From NCBI RefSeq assembly GCF_000003815.2, contig NC_049988.1, positions 2,752,340-2,816,339 on the forward strand: 64,000 nt of DNA. Reading direction: 5' to 3'. The DNA is from Branchiostoma floridae (Eukaryota; Chordata; Leptocardii; Amphioxiformes; Branchiostomatidae). Under the pieces are notes generated by a model, which worked only from the letters and a program-made list of their open reading frames with translations, was not told where the DNA came from and did no database searches. Both the position numbers and the translations under genes were made by a program. Shown piece by piece: positions 10,739 to 25,700 of the stretch; position 1 is the first letter of the stretch; every line of letters starts with the position of its first letter.

Positions 10739-13700
10739 CAGCCCAACCAACACTACAAGTGTTACGGCCCTGGACAGTGGAGTTTGCGTTACACAGACAA
10801 AGTTGCATTGGTAGCCCTACTTCTCATCATTTTATATGACACAATTTTCCAAGGCCTATCATCACAGGGTACAACCTACGTTACAGGATGGCCTGAGACA
10901 CATTGGATACACAGGTAGAAATATCAGCTGCAACACGCAGGCACAATTGGTGGTGAGGCAAACCTGTCACCCCTCGCACGGAGAAAAGTTTGAGACCTGA
11001 GTACCAGCCACGACATGTAGACAAATTCGAAGCCGTGCAAAGCTATCAGCCGCATGCACAGTAATTTCAGCCTTAAGGTTGCCACACCAGGTGATGGCCA
11101 AACGTTTCTGCGCACGAGAGCTGACAGGTCGCCTCACCACCGAATGCCTGATATTTCTCCCCGTGTATCGAATATGTCCCGCCATCCCGCGATGTAGGTT
11201 GTACCCTGTGATTATGTAATTTTAGGACAACATAGCAAAGTTGATTTTCCTACCATTTGTATAGAAACCCTTATGATCTAGCTAGCCTGGTGTGTGCATA
11301 AATGGCTTGTCCGCCCCAGAAAAAGTTACAATGTAGTGTACAGTTTGTTGTTGTTTACACTCAGGGTCTGTTTTGAGATGTTTTGTACGGTTTTATTTTG
11401 CACAATTCACAAGCACTCAGAAGACCAAATATGCTGAAAAGTGGTTGTACAACTCATTAAAAGGCAGGAAGGTTTTGTTCTCAATAACATTTTCAATTTT
11501 GTGGCTAAAATCTCACCTAAAGTCCATTTTTTCAGGGATCCACTATGTGGGCGAGATTTGTAACCGACTTCCCAACCAAGTCATCACGGAACAGATCACG
11601 GAGGGGCAGCTGCAGTGGGAGGAAATGGACGAAGAGTATGACACCATCGCGCTGGGATCCTTCGACAAGGTACAGTATCATCAGACATTTCCCATTTACC
11701 AGCTTCTGTTATATAACGATGTATTATGTTTTTGCCCAGTGGTGCTTGCTTGAGTGCAACACTAAGTTGTGTACCGTATTTCCTTTTTGTTGTAATAAAA
11801 AAAAGTATGAAAAGCACGGACATGAAGGGCGACATGACATTGGGCCATAAATGCCATTATGGTAAATATAGAATACAACACGGTGCATTCCGTATCACCC
11901 GAGGTACCAGCCTGACCCGCGGGAGGGCTGAGACCGAGGGTGTTGCGGAATACACTATGTTGTATTTTGTTTATGTCATACCAAGGACGTTATATCAGGT
12001 GATATAACGTCCTTGGTCATACCCACCTGAGAAAACACAAGTTTTTGACCAGTGGAAGACTAGCTCTTCAGTGAGCTAAAATGTCTCAATATCACTTTCA
12101 TGTTACGTAATGTACATGTACATACATGACAGTGTGACTGTAACTCACAATATTTGTTTTGATTGGTTGCCCAGCCCCGATGGATTCCCATGAAGAAAGG
12201 TTACGAGAATTTTAAGAACAACCTTCTTCAGCACTTTCCGGAGGAAGGCAAGGCCATCAATGAGTTTGTCAGCCGACTACAGGTGAGTGAGACGGTCTGT
12301 GTGTGTCTGTATCGGTATAACCACTTTTTCATCATCATCATCATCTTTTGGTGTAACACACTAACTTCTGTATCTGTATAGCTGGTATAACTGCCTTTTG
12401 ATGTAACAAACCAGCTTCTGTATCTGTTTATGATAGCTGGTATAACCGCCTTTTGGTGTAACAAACCAGTCTCTGTATCGGTATCTGTATAGCTGGTATA
12501 ACCGCATTTTGGTGTAACAAACCAGTCTCTGTATCGGTATCTGTATAGCTGGTATAACCGCATTTTGATGTAACAAACCAGTCTCTGTATCGGTATCTGT
12601 ATAGCTGGCATAACCGCATTTTGGTGTAACAAACCAGTCTCTGTATCGGTATCTGTATAGCTGGTATAACCGCATTTTGGTGTAACAAACCAGTCTCTGT
12701 ATCGGTATCTGTATAGCTGGTATAACCGCATTTTGGTGTAATATATTACCAGCTTCTGTATAGCCGGTATAACCGCCCTTCAATGTAACACACCAGCTTC
12801 TGTATCGGTAAGCCTGTATAACTGCCTTTTGGCGTAACACACCAGCCTCTGTATCTGTATAGTTGGTACAACTCTATACCCTTCGGTGTAACACACCAGC
12901 TTCTACATCTGTATCTACATGGCCAGTATAACCACCCATTGACTTTGCACGCACATGGTGCAGCTCAGCTGGTTACGTTACACTGAACGACCTGGTCATA
13001 ACTTTGGTACATATAGAATACAACACGGTGTATTCCGTATCACCCTAGGTATCAGCCCGACCGCGAGTCAGGTCGCCCAACGGCCAAAGGGCTGGGACCG
13101 AGGGTGATGTGGAATACGCCGTGTTGTATTTTATTTATGTCATACCCACCTAAGAAAACCCCTGTTTTGATGCGAAATGTGCCAAAAGTTGAACAAATTT
13201 GGTTCCCTCGAACAAAAAGTGTTGCAACAGTAATGTTCCAACGTCTGAATCAGGTATTCGAACATTCGTTGGCACCGAACTGGGCCCGCTCGAAACTGTT
13301 CGATTTATTCGAATGGAGCCTGTGTGATACGCCTTTCGAACCGGTCTGATGCGGAAGTTATGGCCCGGTCCGGAACACCCGTATTGAACGTTTTCGCGTC
13401 ACGGGTGTGACATAAAGTACTGAAGCAAAGGGCACCACCTCCCGTACGTGCAATTTGTCCGTAGGTTTTTTTGGCTGGCCATTTCCGCCACGTATCTCTG
13501 AAAACGTTCAGGCTGTACAGGGCAGGCGTGTCACGGGGGCGAATCCGCAGCCCGATGGCACACAAAGTTTTACCAGCATGCACGTAAAGTTCTACGGCGT
13601 GTCTGCGTGCTCCAAAATCCGTCGGATTCCCTACGAGTTTGTACGAAGGCAGTACTTACCACTTACAGATCCCAAAAGATTGCTCACGTTTTGACATGCA

Positions 13701-16700
13701 GACAGCACGTATTTGCACGTACAGTGGGTTGTGCCCTTAGCTTGAACAACCTTGGCACAGTAGCTTTTCAGAAAAGCATGCTAGTGATGTTTTCAACCAA
13801 GCATGCCAGGTCACTCGTACTCTTTTCGATAAGTTTGCTTGGTTCTATTCCGTTCAGAGGTGAGGCTTACACCTTTCACCATCTGAAAGGATAAATATAA
13901 GTTATAACATGTACCCGAGTACTGGACCCCTGTTGCGAAAGAAATGGTGTGTACATCATCATCATCATCGGTCGACGTGATCACACATGTTCGCACATGT
14001 TTACACACGACAGGGTTGTACCGCCCCTTATGGGGTGACATACCCTTTCGCTGGCTAATTACAAGACAGGGATGCGCCAGGTCTCCCGTCCGGGTGAATG
14101 ATGTAAATCACCATGTGGCTGATTCGAGACAGGTTCGCCAGACCTCCATCCGGGTGATTTGAAGTTTGAATCACCAACTCCAGACGGAAGGATTTGTCCG
14201 CACACCGCACAGTCGCACGTGTGGGGGTTCTTTAACGTGCATGGGGTGTGGCTCTCCCCATACACGGGACCTCCATTTAACGTCTTATCCGAGGGACGGC
14301 CCTAGCCGAAGCTAGGTATTCATTCTCACCTGAGAAAAGTGAGCAGTGTTAAGTGTCTTCCCCAAGGGCACAAGATCGGTATAACGGCAGCCGGATTCGA
14401 ACCTGAGACCTCTCGGTCCCGAGGCAAACATGCTGCCACTGCGCTACCAGTCCCATGTTGTGTACACCGTTAACAATTTGTTTTTCTTCACATTTTGCCC
14501 AGTCTATCCAGAGAGGAGGTGTTATGTATGTTGTACTGAAGATCCTGCCTCTGTGGCTGGCCACCTTCCTGGTCAAGTCTGGGCTCATCCACTGGGTCAC
14601 CTGCTTCTTCAAACACCTCCGGCCACTCCGGACAGTCACTCAGGAGCTGACCGACAACAAGGACCTGCAGTGCGTCATGTCCTACAGTTTTGGAGACTAT
14701 GGTATGTTTGTTTGTTTGTTTATTTGTTTGTGTCGGAAAGAATTTGTAAATACTGTACATCTAAAGCAGAGGAATACGAAACACATTTTATTTCCAAGTG
14801 TTCATTAATTCAACCAAACAGAAAGAATCACTTTGTTTATGTTTATTGTTTATTCTTAGGCACTGTGGCCCATAAAGACAAACAATGTACATTTAGAGAA
14901 GCCACAAAGACATTTCCCAACTTCCCTACATTCACAGACGAACATAATCCACAAACTTGCACAACTTCCACAAACTTGCATATGCATATTTCAAGCCCTG
15001 CCCAACCACAATGAAGACTACTTTGCCAATGTACAGAGATTACAAGGTCCCCTAAACTCTGACAAAGTCATTCAGGTATTTTCTGAATTGAACAAAAGGT
15101 GGCAGTACAAAAGTACTGTCCTCATTCCATGGTGTAAAAATGGGTTCCAGAATTGGTTGGGGAGGTAAAAGGCGGTGGAAGCGGCCTTCCAATACCTTGC
15201 CCTAGACACAGTGGATAACAACCCACTATACCTATGGACTCAAAAAGGCTATATGACTATCTATAAAAACCTCTACCTTTGTTTCTAAGGTGTTCTACCG
15301 GAAAAAGCACCTTTTGCGATGCAAGCTATGGTGATGGCCCACTTCATGGAGGGGGGGTACTATCCGAGGGGCGGCGCCAGCGAGATAGCCTTCCACATTA
15401 TCCCTGTCATTCAGAAGGCAGGAGGGGCGGTGCTGGTCCGAGCTCCTGTCAATCAAATTTTGATTGGCAGCAATGGAGAGGCTTGTGGTAAGTGGTAACA
15501 GATGCTTCAACTGATCTTTTGTTTACTGAGAAAAATAAGCTTTTAAAAATTCTTTTACTCAAGGGAGTTTTGACCGAATGGTCTTTTTCAGATATTTGAC
15601 CCAAGTGCTGTAGACACGTGATTCTTTTTGTCCAACGTGACGTCACCAATGTGTCAAAGTTTATTTTTCACATTATGTAATTTACCGACTCAGATTACTT
15701 TTCATGGTACATGTAATAGATATTTAGTGGTGTCTAATGAAATGTGTGTATGAGTAACTGTACATTCATTTTAGTGTGACAATAATATCACGATTGGAGG
15801 GGAGATTGGAATTATAGTTGGAGACAAACTCCAAATGAATATTATATTAGTAATGGATTGCCTCTTGTTTCGGAAGGCGTCCGGGTCCACAAGAGCAGTG
15901 GAGATGTGGACATCCACGCCCCAGTGGTCATCTCAGGAGTGGGCTTCACCAACACTTACAAGTACCTCCTGCCTACCCAGATAGTGGAGAAACATGGTGA
16001 GTTCATGGATCCAATACGTACAATGTTGATGGCATCCATCTGTCTCGGAAGACAATGGTAGGCAGACAAATTAGGTTAGAGGACCTGCCAAGCCTTCGCG
16101 TGACTTTTTTTTTTAAGGTGGAGGAGGGGTGTGCACTCCCTTCTCCAACCTCTCGTCTACTAGCGCACAGGGACAAGAACTGCATGCCACGTGTAAGATG
16201 GCCCCAGCAGTTGCAGGTTTGTTGTTTGGAGTTTCCGTCTCCTAGGAAGACTTCAGACCAAGGATGCAAGGGGTTCCTCCTACCCCTGACTCGTGTATAG
16301 CGGATGCGTCATGCCTGAACATGCCACTAAGGCCTGCTACTGCTACAAAGGCCTGTCACTGCTACTAGCCGCAGCTAGGGACTCATTTACACCTGAGTGT
16401 TTGTTTGTTTGTTTGTTTGAACCTTTATTTATTCATGAAAGCTCAAATCGGCCTGCAGGCCGCTTTTCATTGAGGTCATGAGGTTATGAGTGTAGTTAGG
16501 AAAGTCCTGTAAAGTGCCAACAAGATCGGTGACACGGCAGGATTCGAACTCGGGACCTCTTGGGCCTTAGCCCAACGCACTGCCCATAGCGGCACTCAAT
16601 CCCACGCACAATATGCACAATAGACCCGTTTGAACCACACAAACTACCTACATCATAGGGGGGATTTTACTCCCGAATCATAACGTCATCACGCTTGTCC

Positions 16701-19700
16701 GTAAACACGTTCGAAAAAGACTGGCACTTTTGTTGGCACCCACCGCAACCATGACCTCCACGACCCCTAGAGTGACGTAGGGGTAATAAAAAGTACTGCG
16801 GCCTAAATCTGGAATCGTCTGTAAACACTGTAACGTGAAAGACAGCGGGGCATGAACTTTGCTCTATGGTAGTATAATGAGTCGACTTTCAGATCATGAT
16901 GTTTGCCTATAAGCTGTTACAGTATTAATGCACGTGACCTTTACAGCTGACTGCCTCCGCATGACCCCATTTGAAAAACCATAACTTTTGTTAGGTTTTC
17001 TGTTATTTTGTAGGTTAAAACCTTGACTTCAACATATCAGTTTGCCATGCTTCAGAAATGCACCCTACTATAATTTTATCCGTGTCCATGTCAGTCACCT
17101 TGTAATCCTTAACAGTTACTATAGAAATCCCCATAGGCCGAAAACTTTTTTCTGCTACCACAAAGGGTAACGGTGGCCGCCCTAAGATGGTTCCCGTCGT
17201 AAGACGGTACGGATTTTTTGCTGATCTTATTATCAATAAGTACACCGTGTTTGTTGTCACTGACAATGCTGATTACAAAGGTAAATAAATCAGGTCCATG
17301 CACACAGCTTTAATTTGCATTCCAAGTATACTTTAACATATTTACTTCATGTTTTTTTTTAAACAGAATTCTAACAGTAATGTTGACAGTGCTGAATCAC
17401 TGCGGTCACCGGCCTCTGCATATTGGCGGCTCATGTCCCTAACTATACGAACTCTTCCAAGCAGTCACACAACTGCCATGATACACATAAATAAAGCTCC
17501 ATAAAACACTATGAATATGGGTCTTCAAATGTTTGTTGAGTTGAAAAGCAACCAAAAGGAAGCGACATAAACATTGCCACCATTGTACTCCCAAGGAAGT
17601 GTGGCCGTGAAGGTGGCAGACTAGAGAACGCTCCAAAGATTTATTTGACTGTAACAAATGATTCGTGCTGTCTATGAAAATAAGACTTGATAGAGAGAGG
17701 TAGATGATATTTTCATAGAATCAGACAAAGTTTTGTTGATGTTGGCGGTGTCGTTTTTTCGTAATGGTTTTTTTTAGTCGGGCATTCGCAATCAGTGCAT
17801 TCAGCCCATTGCCCGTAAAAACATCAGCTGGATTGTTCTAGGTACAGCCTTCCTCCTGTGATACAAGAAGTACATACAGTCACAATTTTACTGTCAAAAG
17901 AAAGCTAAAATATCATACTGTTAATTTTTTTTCTGTGTACTTAAATTTACCACTTACTTCTGAAGAGAGCAAAATGTAAAAAAGCGTACCAAGTCGCAAG
18001 TTAGGCACACTGTCCAGCGTAGCACAAAATTGGAAGGTTACATACACGAAATTGTCTCACAGTGTTTGCCGCTTGTAACATGCAGCGCGAAAGGTTCATG
18101 AACCACATGAATGCATTTCTTATTCAAGTATGTTGTTAAGATCTATGTGTAAAAAATTCAGTCATCAAAATTTGACCACTCTCAGGCAACTAGCGATGGA
18201 GCGCCATGAGTTTGAGCGCAACAAAAAGCGTACCGTGTTGGGGCACCTCCCGTTACCAAAATACTTCAACATTAATGAAAAGTTGCCATTCTTTTTTTCT
18301 ACAGGATTGAATGACATATTCCAGTATGTGAAGCCTGGAGTTGGAGCCTTGAGTGTTTTCATTGGTCTGAAGGGAACCAAAGAGGAGCTTGGTCTCAAAG
18401 CACAGAACACCTGGGCCTTTATGGGTAAGACAAGCTCTACTATTGGTCAATTTTTGACTCAGACAATACCATTTTTAGAGGGGGGAAGAAGGAACTTGCA
18501 AACATCTATTTTTATTAGCTGATGCCTGAAATATTTCTGTGGATGACGTTTTCTGTGGATGGCGTTTTCAAATAAACTAAAATCTGCTTTAAAAAAATAA
18601 AAAAACCTACAAATTTGTAATGAATGATTGTGTGGATGCCATTCACAGAAATAACTTGGTTTGGCATTTAATAAATGTGCAAGTAAAAAGAAGCATATCT
18701 TCTTTTCATCCCTCCAATCTTTTCAACTTTAGCGGCATGTTTTACATCATTTAGCAGACAAGACAAAACATTTACAGTATTTCAATAGAACAAAATTAAA
18801 TGATTTCATTATGTGTACCTTATTTATATTTATTTATTTATACCTTATTATATTTGTATACTTCTTTTAATTTTGTTGAAAAAACATTAATATCTGCCTT
18901 TTTTTAACAACAGTTTTGTTATATTAAGTAGCTATCTTTTGAAAACTGATGAACAATTTTTTTTTGTCTTGCTTACAAAGTAAAAGCTCCTGAGTATTCT
19001 GAAACGGAATTTAACATTAAACTGTATCTCTAACTCCAAATACTGGAATTAGCCAAATTTTCGACGGACCAACTTTAGTGTTTGTCAAGGAATGAGCTAT
19101 CTGCTGTATCTGTGACATCACATTATGAAGATCTGATATAACATGTGACTCTGTGAGCAGTGGATCATAGGTTGCAGAAAGTCCATGGCGCCACCCGTCT
19201 CGATTGGTCCACTGCTCACAAAGTCATCATGTGTTATCAGCATAGCATGACGTCACAGAAGCAGTAGATTACTCATTCCTTAAAAAACACTGGAGTTGGA
19301 TGGTTAAAAATTTAAGTAAGTTTAGCTTTTTGGTGTTGAAAGGTTACAGTTTGAATTTTAGTATTACGTTTAGCATTCCATTCTTTTAGTATGGTAAGTT
19401 GCTGTCATTGAGAACTGGTTGAACATTCTAGGTTTAGTTAATATGTAACAGTTTAGGTGGTGAGATGTTACACTCATGCCATGGTGTAAGTATCTCAGGA
19501 AGCATCAAAGCATAATGATATTTGCATATTCGTGACACCTGGTTTGAAAATTTTGCACATAAAGTGAACCCACAACGTTTCTTTGTTTTGCATATCATTG
19601 ATGACAACAGAAATCATATTACATAGCACTTCTGTGCAGCAAACTACTAGGATCTAACACATTTTTGCAAAATAAGGACTCTTTTGGCTCTAATGCTTGC

Positions 19701-22700
19701 ATAAATTTGCATAACATATCTATATTTATAATAACTTTATATTAACTGAATATTCAAATTTTGAGGTGTACAGTGAATTATATTGGTGAGAGTGCCGTAA
19801 CTTTGCGACTTTGGTGTTTTCGCTTTTGCTTTTGACTTTTGCCCTGTTATGTTTGCTTTGTTTAATTGTTTGTTTTCTTGCAAAAGACTTTTTCTCTACT
19901 ACACAGAGAAATCTCTTTTCTGTGCCTAATATTGGAAATGCACTTTGAATTCACTATTAGTTGACTCACCTTCAAGCAAAAAGGAACCCGGTGAGTTTGT
20001 GACATATTGTTAACACGTTTTCAAAATAAGTACTACCTCTTCTTCTAAATCACTTTTCTAGCAGCCCTTCCAATGGATAGACCCCTGGAACTTTGATGGA
20101 CAACACCTCTAAGCCAGAAGGATTGGAAAAATCCTAGTGAGAAATAATCCTGACATCCTATTGGACTGATTTTCAAAGTGAGAAAGCATCCTGAACTCCT
20201 ATTGGTCCAATTTTTATAGTGTTAAAAGAATCCTGTCAGTGAGCTCCTATTGGACTGATTTTCAGTGTGAGAAAGAATCCCGAGCTCCTATTAGATCAAT
20301 TCTCAAAGTGAAAAGAATCCTAAGCTCCTATTGTACTGATTTTCAAAGTGGGAAAGAATCCTGTCAGTGAGCTTCTATTGGACCAATGTTCAAAGTGACA
20401 AAGAATCCTGACCTCCTATTGGACAGATTTTCAAAGTGAGAAAAAATCCTGGCCTCCTATTGGACTGATTTTTAAAGTGAAAAAAGAATCCTGAGCTCCT
20501 ATTGACTGACTTTGAAAGTTAGAAAGAATGCTGACCTACTATTGGATGAATTTTCCATGTGAGTAGGAATCCTGAGCTCCTATTGGATAATTCTACAGTG
20601 ACAAAGAATCCTAAGCTCCTATTGGTAATTCTCCTTTTTTGAACCAGTCTCCTGACCTAGAGGTGAAGAGCCACAAGTTCCTTGGGGAGGGGCTCCATAG
20701 AGAGTTTGTGTCACACAGACTTCTCTTCTTCTACAATCTGCACTCTACTTCTTACTAACCATTGGCTCAATTTATCCCCAGAATATTGATCTTTAGGATA
20801 AATTATGGATACTGATATCTAGCACTCACCTCATACTTATCATTTTGAAATCAAAAAGGACATTTTATATTGTCTCTGAACAGGTAAAAGATTGTCAGCA
20901 CTGAAGTAATCCTAACAGATGAAATTGCATCAGTAACTTTTATGAACCTTCTAACCCTTACACGTGTTTGTAATTATTAAAGGCAACCTACGCAATATTA
21001 GCCCGAGTCAAGGTTTTAGAACTTCAATTATGAAAGTCAATTTTGGGGGCACTTTTCTATGTAATAAGACGAAGCAACTCTATTCCATTCCATCCATGCC
21101 AACATTCAAGTGGCAATTGTTTGATGCTGCATTAGAACGCGGATGCCTTGAAGTCTAATTTTTGTGGGTTACATCCAGGGCTCTAGCCAGCTCGAAATTT
21201 TTTTCCATCAACCAATTCCCATTGTCGCGAAAACCGCGAAAACACTGTAGAGAGACTGAACTGAGATCTTGAAAAACTGTTTTTTTAATGAGATCATCGT
21301 ATGCGAAAGGGCACCGACACACATTATCAAACAATCATAACAATAGCAAAATAACAGTGTGTGGCTTTTACGCTGTGGACGGCGTCCCCAAGCCGCCTGT
21401 AGCTTCCACCAAGGATTTTTGTCGGTCAAGGTTGACGGATTGGTTTTAAGATTTTTCCGTCAGACGCAGCAAATTTCTGTCAATTGACGGAAAAACGGAC
21501 GCTGGCTAGAGCCCTGGTTACATCATTTAGGGAATCTTAGCGCAGCTTGTTTCTGAGACGTTTTTCGACTATTAAAGACTATGTAATAGTATCAATTATT
21601 TGATTATACTGCTGCTGGGATCCCTGACACGGGTGGGCAGCAGTCGGCTAGTCTTCACACCGCTCTTCCAAGCGGCTCTGTCCAGTGGGCTTATCCTAGT
21701 TAGACCCCAAAATTTGATATCTCTACACATTCCATCCAGGATTTCCTTGGTCTACCAAGACCTCTGTTGCCTGACAATTTCAATATGGTGCTTAGTTGAA
21801 AATAAGCGTAGTCCTAATTTAGCGTGCTGATCGCAAATAATAACCCATACGTATATACATGTACCTAGAAATGCACAAGCTCTCTGTTTTCCATCTTATT
21901 TTTAGGTAACGACCTTGACGGATACCTGAACAAGTTCATGGCCAAGGACAGGGCGTCGGCTGGTGAGGATGTGGTACCACTCATGTTCCTGTCCTTCCCG
22001 TCTGCCAAGGATTCCACCTGGAAGAACCGATACCCCGGTAAGACTATCAGGGCTGTCTCTTTCTTTTACCCGTTGCTACCGATAGATTACTGTACATGCA
22101 TTTAAGTTGGTGGGGATTTAATTTCGCAGTCCCTTTTCACGATGGTTTTAGACTCGCAGTAGCACCATGCACTGTAACCTCTTACTGCCATTGAAAAGCA
22201 GTGGTTTTAAGTTCACGGTGAAGCGGCCACCGCAAAAACCATGAACATTAAACCACCGCAACAGTTTCTGCATTAAATCACCCCACATTTGCAGTTATGA
22301 TTATGGGTAATTTTTTTACTTTTAGGCAACGTTGATTTGATTGTATGGGTGACATCCTCTGGGAACACAAACACTGATGCGAGTGTGTGAATAAAAAAAA
22401 GTGGTCAGGGAGGTTGAACTAATGACAAAATATTGTATAATATAAATACAGTGAGTGATATATTTGCCTTTTTGGCATTATGGGAGTTGTGACAGTTTTT
22501 TTTTGGCGACACCTCGTAGGCAAGTCCACCTGTGTGATCATCACCTTCACCCCTTACGAGTGGTGGGAAGAGTGGCAGGACAAACGGGTCATGAAGCGCG
22601 GCGAGGAGTACGATGGACTGAAGGATGCCATCGCGCAGCAGATGTGGAAACAAACCTGTCAGCTCTACCCTCAACTCAAGGATAGGGTGAGATGTTCATG

Positions 22701-25700
22701 ATAATCATATTGTTTTTATGCTCAATTGCTTGAGTTTGCCTATTGAGTTTGCATTTGTTACTTGTTATTGGCTGGGCCGACTACTCTCTCTTCACAGCAA
22801 GCTAAGGGCAGGGTTGGACAAGTTCACTAGTCCGATTGTCCAAGGCAAGTGATAGTGCTGATCGGGCAAGCTCATGTCCTACCCCACTTAACCGATTGGA
22901 CAAGTAAGATTTTTCGATGAGTAAGGTTTTGACACACTTACAACTTTTCACAGTCATGGCATCAAGCATTGGTCAACACAGAAAAATGGAGCCATAACAA
23001 AAGGATTCCATTGCTGGAAGTGAAAATACATAGAAAAAACTCAATCAAATTATGGGCAAGTGCAAAGTTGACTCGGGCAAGTAGATTTTGCCCAATGGGA
23101 CAAGTGAATTTTAGAAAACTTGTCCAACCCTGTATGTACGTAGGGGCTGAATTGTTAGCGGGGCTGACCTTACAATAGGCGGGGCTGGAGCGGCTGCCAT
23201 TTGATGCTAACTCAATGCAACGGCAATCTTTACCCAACTTCTAAAACCTGCAAAATAAGGTTGAAAAAAAATCACTATTAGACAACCAATCATTTAATCA
23301 ATCTCCTATCCGTTGTTTTTCTATTTTTCTACTTTTTCCTTGCTTTTTTATAGTATTTCGTATGATGTTATACAGTGGAAGCCGCTTAATTGCACACCCA
23401 ATTTGCCAGCAAATTCCGTGCAATTATCCGGCGTGTGCGATAATGCGAAGTTCCCCAGTTGGACCGCACCGCCACGGGATTTGGGGATTCCGTGCAATTG
23501 ACCGAAGCGTGCGTTAATCCGATGTGCAATTAACTGGCTTCCACTGTATTTCAATTTCTGTACTGATATTTGCTTTAAGTCATCAATTATTGAACTATCT
23601 TGAATTATTTTGTTCCTAAGTTATCATTTTGTTAATCGGTATCTCGCACTGGGTTATATTATTGTTTAATGTATAATTTTCATATCTATTCAATCTTGAT
23701 TACTTTATGAGTTGTTAAATTTGTTTTATGATTTGTAAATTTTGACGGGTGAAAAGCGTGTACAAGCCACGTGGCTTTTTTCTCCCTTCTGCATGTTTCC
23801 TTGCTTCCTTTAATTTGCTTTATGTTGGCTTTTTAAAAAATGTGCAAAATAAATCATCAACATCATCATTATCATCAATTGCCCCACGTGCGGCTGAAGG
23901 ATTTTAGGCTCTGAACCACTCACACCAGAAAGGACCCCTACTCTTTTCGATAAGTGCTGTGGGTTATTTAACATGCTCGAGGTGTGGCTCTCCTCAAACA
24001 CAGGACCTCCACATAACGTCCTATCCGAGGGACGGCCCTAGCCGAAAGGAAAGTCATGAAAAGTGATTTTCCCAAGGGCATAACGTCGGTGACACATCAA
24101 CAGATTTGAACCCAGGACATACAGGTTTATATGAACACCCTGCCGATTGAACCACACAACGCAACACTAAAGGCCTGCATCTGCATCGATATAGCTGGCA
24201 TAACTGCTCTTCGGCATAACACAGCATGTCTGCTGGCATATGGCATGGTAGCAGCAAGTTACAGCATACTGAACAACCTGTCACAACTAACCTTTGCACA
24301 TCTGCCTGTAAATGCTGTTTAAAGCTATCTAGTGAGGATGCGCCTATTGTACTTGATGGTAACAAGTTCTACTCTACAGTAGTTACGAATATTTGAACAC
24401 AGACTGACAACTTTGGTACTTGGAAGGAATGACCCTTTCTTGGTCTTGTCTGAGCTGGTATTGGATACTCAGTAGTTGGTTTGTCCACCAGTTGATTAGT
24501 AATTTTGTATATTTTGTCTTGTCTTGAATTTAAAAAACTGGTTGTAATGAAAGTTCATCTGTGTTGGTAAATGACATTATGAATAATCTGAACTTAACTA
24601 ACCAACACTCCAAATAAGTTGGGACTTGCCCCAAATTTTCGCGGAATGGACCCGTCTACTATAGAGAATATAGACGGGGGTTGATATAGGTTATCTGGCA
24701 TTTACGACCCTCTGCTGGAGTCACATGTTTTTGACATAACGTTACGGAAGCTACAGTAGACGGGTCCATTCTGTGAACCATCAGCTGAAAATTTGGGGTA
24801 AGTCCACTCAGGGTTATAGCCAGCACCCGTCCTTCTGTCCTTTGACGAAATTTTGCAGCTGGAGACAGAAAAAGATTTTGCCCATTCCGTCCTCTGTGAT
24901 GGACAAAAATCGATATGAATAGATATTAAAAAAGGTCTCCCTTGTGTGATTTTTCACCAAAACAAATGCCATTGAACTGCTTAGTCTACCAGCAAATTTA
25001 CACCTCAAAATGCAGGAAATAGCATTTCAGAGGGTCTAGATTTCAAAACTTTCAGGGGGAGCCTCTAGGAATGTTGTGCTGAAGTGCTCGATAGGATTCA
25101 AAATCGAGGGGACGGAAAATGATTTCAGGCTGGCTCCAACCCTGAGTCAACTTATTTATAGTGTTGGTTAGTTAATCAGTTCAGTTCCATAATGGCTGTA
25201 ATGTTGTTGTATTCCTCCGTAGCTGGAGTATATAGAGGTAGGGACCCCCATCACCAACAATTACTACATCGGCTGTGACCGCGGGGAGATCTACGGACTG
25301 GACCACGATGTGGAACGCTTCTCCGCTGAACTGGCACTGAAACTGAGGCCAGAGACACCCATTCCTGGGCTCTACATGACAGGTGAGTAGTCCTCCTTCA
25401 ATCTCTCCCTTCCTCCCTCCCTTCTTCACTCTCTTCCTTTCTTCCTTCCATCCATTCTTTTTTTCATCCTTCCCTCCCTTGTCAGGTCCTTAGCCTGTTC
25501 AATCTCTTTCCTGTCAATCTCTTTTCTTTCTTCCTTCCTTCTTTCCTTCCTTCTTTCTTCCTTCCTCCCTTCCTTTTCCTTCTTCCTTGTTTCCCTCATT
25601 CCTTCCTTTCTTCCCTCCTTTTCTCCATTTTTCTTTCCTCCCTTCCTTCCTTCCCTTTTCCCTCCTTCCTTTTTCATCCTTCAATTGCTCTCATTCCGTA

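Noticed and set aside
12228-12840. Three overlapping minus-strand ORFs with repeated YRYRDWFVT-like motifs
   Set aside because: They are the 56-bp minisatellite read in three frames. A period not divisible by 3 with no stop in the unit creates them; there is no splice or start context.
20135-20635. CRISPR-like regular array
   Set aside because: Repeats are imperfect, directly adjacent and lack unique spacers. Together with spliced genes this marks a eukaryotic minisatellite.
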